Shown here piece after piece: positions 59,940 to 64,000 of a stretch of 64,000 nt of DNA; position 1 is the first letter of the stretch, and each line of letters starts with the position of its first letter. The notes under the pieces are model-generated. The model was not told the DNA's origin and searched no databases. It worked only from the letters and a program-made list of their open reading frames with translations. The stretch lies in NCBI GenBank assembly GCA_002383485.1, contig DFYY01000032.1, positions 90,103 through 154,102 on the forward strand. Direction: 5' to 3'. Origin of the DNA: Bacteroidales bacterium UBA4070. Its GTDB lineage: Bacteria; Bacteroidota; Bacteroidia; Bacteroidales; VadinHA17. The translations under genes were made by a program, and so were the position numbers.

Positions 59940-61538
59940 TCAATTCACACCTTCAAATGGCAGTGTCGGAAGAAACTGTGGTGCTTTGCGGTATTTGGTA
60001 CCCTGCTCGTATGAGTACGCTATCCCGATAAGCAGCGGTTCGCTCCATGCCCTGCCGAAGAAGGAGATCCCCACAGGCAGGCCGTCAACGTAACCCATCG
60101 GTACGGTGATATTCGGATAACCGGAGACGGCTGCCGGGGATGAACTGCTCACCGTGTATGAATCGCCGTTGACAAGGTCTGTCTTCCATGCCGGCGAGCC
60201 TGTCGGGGCAATGAATGCGTCGAGGTTGTGCTCCTTCATAACCCTGTCGATTCCCTTTTCCCTTACGAGGCGATTCATTTTCTCAAGCGCATCAAGGTAT
60301 TCCTTTGAGGTGATATCTCCCTTCTTCTGTGCTTCGAGAAGCAGTTCCTGGTCATAGTAGCGCAATTCGATGCTGTCATTTTTATTGAACTCTATCAGCT
60401 CCTCAACACTTTTCACCGGTGCGTTTTCGCCAAGCGAAGCGAAATATTTGTTAAGCCCGTCCTTAAACTCATAGAGCATTACCTGGAATGAGAGAGAGCC
60501 AACCTCGCGACTGTAGATGTTGTCAATCTCGATCACTTCTGCGCCCTGGCTCCTCAGGAAGTTCACCGCATGCTGCATGATGGTGTCCACCTTGAAATGG
60601 GATCCCCTGGCCGACGTGTACCACCCGAGCCGTTTGCCCTTCAGTCCGCCCTCCTTGAGGAAGGGGGTATAGTCGGCCAGGGCTTTGCCCTCTGATGCTG
60701 CCGTTTTGCTGTCGGCCTGATCAATTCCCGTCATTGCTCCCAGGGCTGTTGCCGCATCGCTTACTGTTCGACCCATGGGGCCGGGGGTATCCTGCGTGAA
60801 TGAGATGGGCACAATTCCGCTGCGGCTGAGCAGACCCACAGTAGGTTTGATGCCAACAATGCCGTTGGCCGTTGATGGGCATACTATGGAGCCGTTGGTC
60901 TCGGTGCCGATTGCGATCATTGTCAGGTTGGCTGAAACGGCAACTCCCGATCCGGAGCTCGATCCGCACGGGTTACGGTCGAGGACATAGGGGTTCTTAG
61001 TCTGTCCGCCTGCGCCGCTCCATCCGCTGGATGAGAGGTTGCCGCGGAAGTTTGCCCACTCTGAGAGGTTTGCCTTGCCGAGGATGACGGCACCGGCCTC
61101 GCGCAGCTTCATGGCGATGTAACTGTCCTGCAGCGGGTGCGAGCCGCTCAGCGCACGTGACCCGGCTGTGGTTTCCATCTGGTCATGAGTGTCAATGTTG
61201 TCTTTCAGCAGCACAGGCACTCCGTGCATCGGACCGCGCTTTTTGCCATCCTTCAGCTCTGCATCCAGCTGCGCCGCAATGGCCAGAGCATCCGGATTGA
61301 CCTGTATGACGGCATTCAGGGTCGGGCCGTTGTCATCTTTAGCATTGATACGGTCAAGATAGGCCTGTACCACATCGGTTACAGTGAAGTCACCGTTGTC
61401 ATATCCCTGCTGAAGCCGGGTTATGGTGTATTCTTCGAACCGGAATTCAGCAGTTGTCTCCTTTCCTTTCGGAGTTTGATTGCAGGCAAATAACGTTGCC
61501 AAGAGCAGCGCGGTTAGGCTTGGGATGGTTTTTTTCAC
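59940..61538 (-). CDS. Amidase-signature-family lipoprotein
   Basis: The 532-residue protein begins with a lipoprotein signal (lipobox TLFAC, Cys19). The amidase signature triad is complete: Lys112 in VLLKDNID, cis-Ser194 in CGSSSGSG and nucleophile Ser217 in GTETNGSIVCPS. It hydrolyses an amide in the periplasm or at the outer membrane; the substrate is unknown, since the family covers many. Full length, single gene, convergent with ppk1. Confidence 0.92.
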   Translation of the reverse strand: MKKTIPSLTALLLATLFACNQTPKGKETTAEFRFEEYTITRLQQGYDNGDFTVTDVVQAYLDRINAKDDNGPTLNAVIQVNPDALAIAAQLDAELKDGKKRGPMHGVPVLLKDNIDTHDQMETTAGSRALSGSHPLQDSYIAMKLREAGAVILGKANLSEWANFRGNLSSSGWSGAGGQTKNPYVLDRNPCGSSSGSGVAVSANLTMIAIGTETNGSIVCPSTANGIVGIKPTVGLLSRSGIVPISFTQDTPGPMGRTVSDAATALGAMTGIDQADSKTAASEGKALADYTPFLKEGGLKGKRLGWYTSARGSHFKVDTIMQHAVNFLRSQGAEVIEIDNIYSREVGSLSFQVMLYEFKDGLNKYFASLGENAPVKSVEELIEFNKNDSIELRYYDQELLLEAQKKGDITSKEYLDALEKMNRLVREKGIDRVMKEHNLDAFIAPTGSPAWKTDLVNGDSYTVSSSSPAAVSGYPNITVPMGYVDGLPVGISFFGRAWSEPLLIGIAYSYEQGTKYRKAPQFLPTLPFEGVN

Positions 61539-61562
61539 GGGAAATCAATTTTAAATTAATGA

Positions 61563-62150
61563 TCAACCGAAGTTAGAACTTTTTTGGTTTGGCGACAATG
61601 TGGATACTAAGGACCAATAAGGTTTTCCACCTACTGTAACTAAAAAGTACCCGGCTGCTCCTTCTTTTGAAGCTTTCCAATCACCAGAGCCCCCTTGTCT
61701 ATATGACATCATCCATCTATCTTCTTCTGAAAAGTCAGTGATTTGTTTCCATGTAAAGTGTTTTAATTCGGAAAAACCTTCTAAACCGTCAGCGGTCCCG
61801 ATTAAAGGCATATAATTATCAGCTTCAGGTTCAAACCATTGTGTGCCTTGGTCATAAAGCGCTTTTGCTGTCATTGATGTAACTCCGCTCTTACCATCAT
61901 TTAACATAAATAAATACTTACCAGAATTTGAGGTAACAGAGATAGTATCCCCGTTAGGGTCAATAAACAAGATTGGATTGTTAGCACAATAGTTATAAGG
62001 TGAAAGGTTGTAATATTTTTCAGCTCTTGGATCTTGGGTTGTCCATCTTCCTATCTGCGGGTCATAAAACCTCGCGCCGTAATCCTGATAGTCTACTCCC
62101 AAAAAACAACATGTAAAAAAGTTACAGGAACTCCTCCGGATAGCATTCAT
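61563..62150 (-). pseudogene. 5'-truncated Rhs core with variable C-terminal tip
   Basis: Residues from about 19 onward match the end of the Rhs/YD-repeat core: YGARFYDPQIGRWTTQDP and YNLSPYNYCANNPILFIDPNGD (to about 68). After this a tip of about 127 residues, to the end, has no recognised domain. The start of the frame (18 residues) does not resemble Rhs, so the gene appears to have lost its long 5' part near 62096. Rhs tips are often toxins; no immunity gene is identified downstream, where the amidase follows after 24 bases. A displaced tip cassette is a likely reading. Confidence 0.65.
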
Positions 62151-62231
62151 TCAAAGAACGTTCTGATCTTAAAGATAGAGCTTTTTTTCTTTTAATTGAA
62201 CAAGATCTGTTTCAGATAAAAAGAAAAAGGT

Positions 62232-62411
62232 TCATGGTTTCCAGTCCCGGATTATAATTCTGTCCTGGTAAAGCTTTACCTCGAGCTTTTGTTTGCCTCT
62301 CCATTTCAGTTCCCGGATATACTCGATCGGGATCGTAACTGCATAACTTGTGCCTCCTGCTATTTTGGTAAGGCTTCGTACCTTCCTGTCAGCTGTATTC
62401 TTAAGTGCCAT
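62232..62411 (-). CDS. Small AbrB/MazE-like (SpoVT-type) protein
   Basis: A 59-residue frame, too short for usual cut-offs, starts MALKNTADRKVRSLTK and has GGTSYAVTIPIEYIRELKW followed by KLEVKLYQDRIIIRDWKP. This is the swapped-hairpin AbrB pattern. Such proteins are often antitoxins or small repressors. The neighbouring Fic gene (254 bases upstream) may be a partner, but the distance is large and pairing is not proven. Repeated TACGTAG boxes lie in front of the start. Confidence 0.75.
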   Translation of the reverse strand: MALKNTADRKVRSLTKIAGGTSYAVTIPIEYIRELKWRGKQKLEVKLYQDRIIIRDWKP

Positions 62412-62665
62412 GGCTTTAGTTTTTTATCTACGTAGTAAGATACGTAGTTTCCTACATAGATACAAGGCCACCGCTCGGCCGTCCCTTCTGGCCCGTTTTC
62501 CTGTCATGCTTTTTGTGCCGGATTGCGGGGCTTTACAATGTGCTGCAAACAGGTAAGGCCGGGGCAAACCACCAGAAGGGAACGGCACGGGGAGCAGCTC
62601 ACAAAAATGCGGGAGCAATTGAAAGATTTTTGGGAGCTGCGTGGGATTTTTCTATCGGGCAAATG
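62412..62665. other. Gap between Fic and AbrB-like genes
   Basis: This stretch has the candidate operator boxes at 62428-62447. The remainder is GC-richer and contains only short frames, which do not resemble any protein; nothing else is recognised. Confidence 0.4.
62428..62447. promoter_or_regulatory. Candidate operator (TACGTAG repeats)
   Basis: CTACGTAG (62428-62435) is an 8-base palindrome, and TACGTAG recurs at 62441-62447, 12 bases later, about one helical turn. A weaker CTACATAG follows at 62452-62459. The boxes lie 17 bases in front of the AbrB-like start, the place for an autoregulatory site. Confidence 0.5.
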
Positions 62666-63769
62666 TCATGGTGTCACAGCTTTGTGATACCTGGTGCCTT
62701 TACGGTCTCCGGTTTTTAATAAAAATCCTTCTCTTACCAGGAAAGCAAGATCTTTCTTGAGGGTGTTCCGTGAGTATTGTTTCAAAGCTTTTTCTATATC
62801 ACCTACCTGAGCCGGTTCATTCGCTCCAATATAATCAAGAACCTCCTGCTGACGTTTGTTCAGCGCTGTCTTGAGCTTACTGTAGGTTTCGTACTTGGCC
62901 TCCAGTCTTTCTGTTAATGTGATCAGACTCTGCATAAAAAACAAAACCCAGGCATCGATCCTTTCATTGTCTTTATAACGATTCTTCTGCCCTGCAACCA
63001 ATACCCGGTAGTATTCATCCTTACGGGATTCAATAACATTCTCAAAAGAGACATACTGGATGAACTGATAATCCAGCTTCATCAATAAAAGCGTGGTAAG
63101 CAGCCTTGACAGGCGGCCATTGCCATCTTTGTATGGATGGATCGATAAGAACTCATATACAAAACCGGCCGTGATAACAAGAGGATGCATATCCCGTTTA
63201 TCCAGCCTCTCATGCAACCACTCCAGGAGCTGTTGCATTTCCAAAGGAGTTAGATGTGGCGGTGTGGTACCAAAAATCACTCGCTGGGTACCATCCGGAT
63301 AATTCGCAACAACCTTGTTTGTGGTTGTTTTATATTTCCCCCTGTGCGACTGGTCCTTTTCACTGTGTTTTAACAGTATGCCATGCAGCTGATGGATGTA
63401 ACGTTCCGTTAATTCAATATCGGCATGGTTATCCAGGATGGTTGCAAGAGCATCATAATAACCGGCTACTTCCTGCTGGTCCCTGGATGCAAAACGGGCA
63501 ATCTTTAACGATGCAAGCAACTTTTCCACCTCCTGGTCCGTGAGCTTAGCTCCCTCAATACGTGTTGAAGATCCTGTGCTCTCTATTGTTGCTATCTTCC
63601 TGAGTTCCTTAAGGTACTGGCCCTGCAGGTTCTCTTTGGCTTTCCAAATACCCTTAAAAGTATCCAGTATGCTGAGCTGCTGACTTAACTGCTGGTATAC
63701 CTGGCTGTCGAAGCTCAGTTTTGTCTGCATGTTTTTGGATATATCCATAACGTATCCATATTTATCCAT
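62666..63769 (-). CDS. Class II Fic-family protein
   Basis: The 367-residue protein has the Fic active site HPYKDGNGRLSR (His211-Arg222) with all catalytic residues, so it can transfer AMP or another nucleotide part to a target. The N-terminal inhibitory motif (S/T)xxxE(G/N) is present as STRIEG (68-73), which puts it in class II, where the same polypeptide holds itself inactive. A C-terminal winged-helix domain (about 300-367, QQEVLDYIGANEPAQVGDIEKAL) suggests DNA binding. The target is unknown. No toxin-antitoxin partner is required, but an AbrB-like gene lies downstream. Confidence 0.93.
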   Translation of the reverse strand: MDKYGYVMDISKNMQTKLSFDSQVYQQLSQQLSILDTFKGIWKAKENLQGQYLKELRKIATIESTGSSTRIEGAKLTDQEVEKLLASLKIARFASRDQQEVAGYYDALATILDNHADIELTERYIHQLHGILLKHSEKDQSHRGKYKTTTNKVVANYPDGTQRVIFGTTPPHLTPLEMQQLLEWLHERLDKRDMHPLVITAGFVYEFLSIHPYKDGNGRLSRLLTTLLLMKLDYQFIQYVSFENVIESRKDEYYRVLVAGQKNRYKDNERIDAWVLFFMQSLITLTERLEAKYETYSKLKTALNKRQQEVLDYIGANEPAQVGDIEKALKQYSRNTLKKDLAFLVREGFLLKTGDRKGTRYHKAVTP

Positions 63770-63844
63770 AACAAAAATATTCTTTTTTATTTAATTGAAA
63801 ATATTTTATCCTTGATATTCCAAAGTGGAAGCTCAAGATGATGT

Positions 63845-63943
63845 CGCATTTTGCGTTATCAAGTCTGTATATGTCTGATTATATGTCTTATTGGATATCA
63901 CAATTTGTGATTTCAAGATTGGTGGTCGCAATTTGCGACCACC
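63845..63943. repeat. Cluster of palindromes
   Basis: Three inverted repeats share a related core: CGCA-TTT-TGCG (63845-63855), ATCACAA-T-TTGTGAT (63897-63911, 15 bases) and a perfect 23-base palindrome at 63921-63943 (GGTGGTCGCAA, T, then its complement). They lie upstream of the Fic gene, in a 231-base end stretch with no clear gene. They could be operator sites or ends of a mobile element. Confidence 0.45.
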
Positions 63944-64000
63944 ATTTTATACCAGAGGATGACACTTATTTATCGACTGAAAATCCCGTCCGTTTGTAAC

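Noticed and set aside
62098..62150. Rhs gene starting at the ATG at 62150 as a complete protein
   Set aside because: The first 18 residues do not look like Rhs or a signal peptide, and the core is cut; a truncated gene is the better reading.
62424..62618. 64-residue frame between AbrB-like and Fic genes
   Set aside because: It overlaps the candidate operator boxes and has no recognisable sequence; likely chance.
63841..63999. 52-residue frame at the window end
   Set aside because: It runs through three palindromes and has odd composition; a decayed fragment or chance is more likely than a gene.

Overview
The window is a chromosomal segment of a Bacteroidota bacterium, most likely Bacteroidales. 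This rests on several things seen together: the long rpsL-to-rplQ ribosomal operon without tuf; a TonB receptor with an N-terminal carboxypeptidase-like domain; a protein with a type B (CHU_C) type IX secretion sorting domain; DUF4876/DUF4857-type and PG0541-type proteins; and -7 boxes of the form TAnnTTTG in front of several genes. No tRNA, rRNA, CRISPR array or intact insertion sequence was found.

Layout. 1-6.1 kb: two unknown secreted proteins, a membrane hybrid histidine kinase with a decayed ATPase domain, a SpoIIE-type phosphatase and a UbiD-family decarboxylase. 6.2-7.5 kb: enolase. 7.5-25.4 kb: one continuous minus-strand operon of str-S10-spc-alpha genes (rpsL to rplQ, including fusA, secY, map, infA, rpmJ and rpoA), closed by a rho-independent terminator. 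25.8-27.9 kb, divergent: an EF-G paralogue whose GTPase motifs are degenerate. 28.0-42.25 kb: an eleven-gene minus-strand block starting with an ECF sigma factor and a CnrX/Spy-like membrane sensor. It continues with a small membrane protein, a NapH/NosR-like polyferredoxin carrying an HMA-like domain, an ABC ATPase and permease, a DUF4857-type protein, a TonB receptor, a DUF4876-type lipoprotein, an outer-membrane barrel and a caspase/gingipain-like protein with HEAT-like repeats. This is the best candidate for an undescribed system.

42.3-49.4 kb: a lone lipoprotein, then a TetR-controlled RND efflux operon (regulator, TolC-type channel, adaptor, pump, PG0541-type small protein) with its own terminator. 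49.5-49.9 kb: a non-coding element with imperfect terminal inverted repeats and internal hairpins. 49.9-55.0 kb: a T9SS-sorted PKD protein, a UvrD/PcrA helicase with a glycine-rich linker, a small membrane protein and a membrane-bound LuxR-type regulator. 55.1-59.9 kb: a CHAD-domain protein, phosphofructokinase, a SixA-type phosphatase and polyphosphate kinase, suggesting a polyphosphate module. 59.9-64.0 kb: an amidase lipoprotein, then accessory DNA: a 5'-truncated Rhs core with an unknown tip, an AbrB/MazE-like small protein with a possible operator, a class II Fic protein, and a cluster of palindromes at the window edge.

The central theme is housekeeping translation next to envelope and metal or stress functions. 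The 28-42 kb block would connect an outer-membrane receptor, periplasmic proteins, an inner-membrane ABC transporter and a membrane redox protein under one extracytoplasmic sigma factor. Its substrate cannot be read from the sequence; a transition metal is the working guess.
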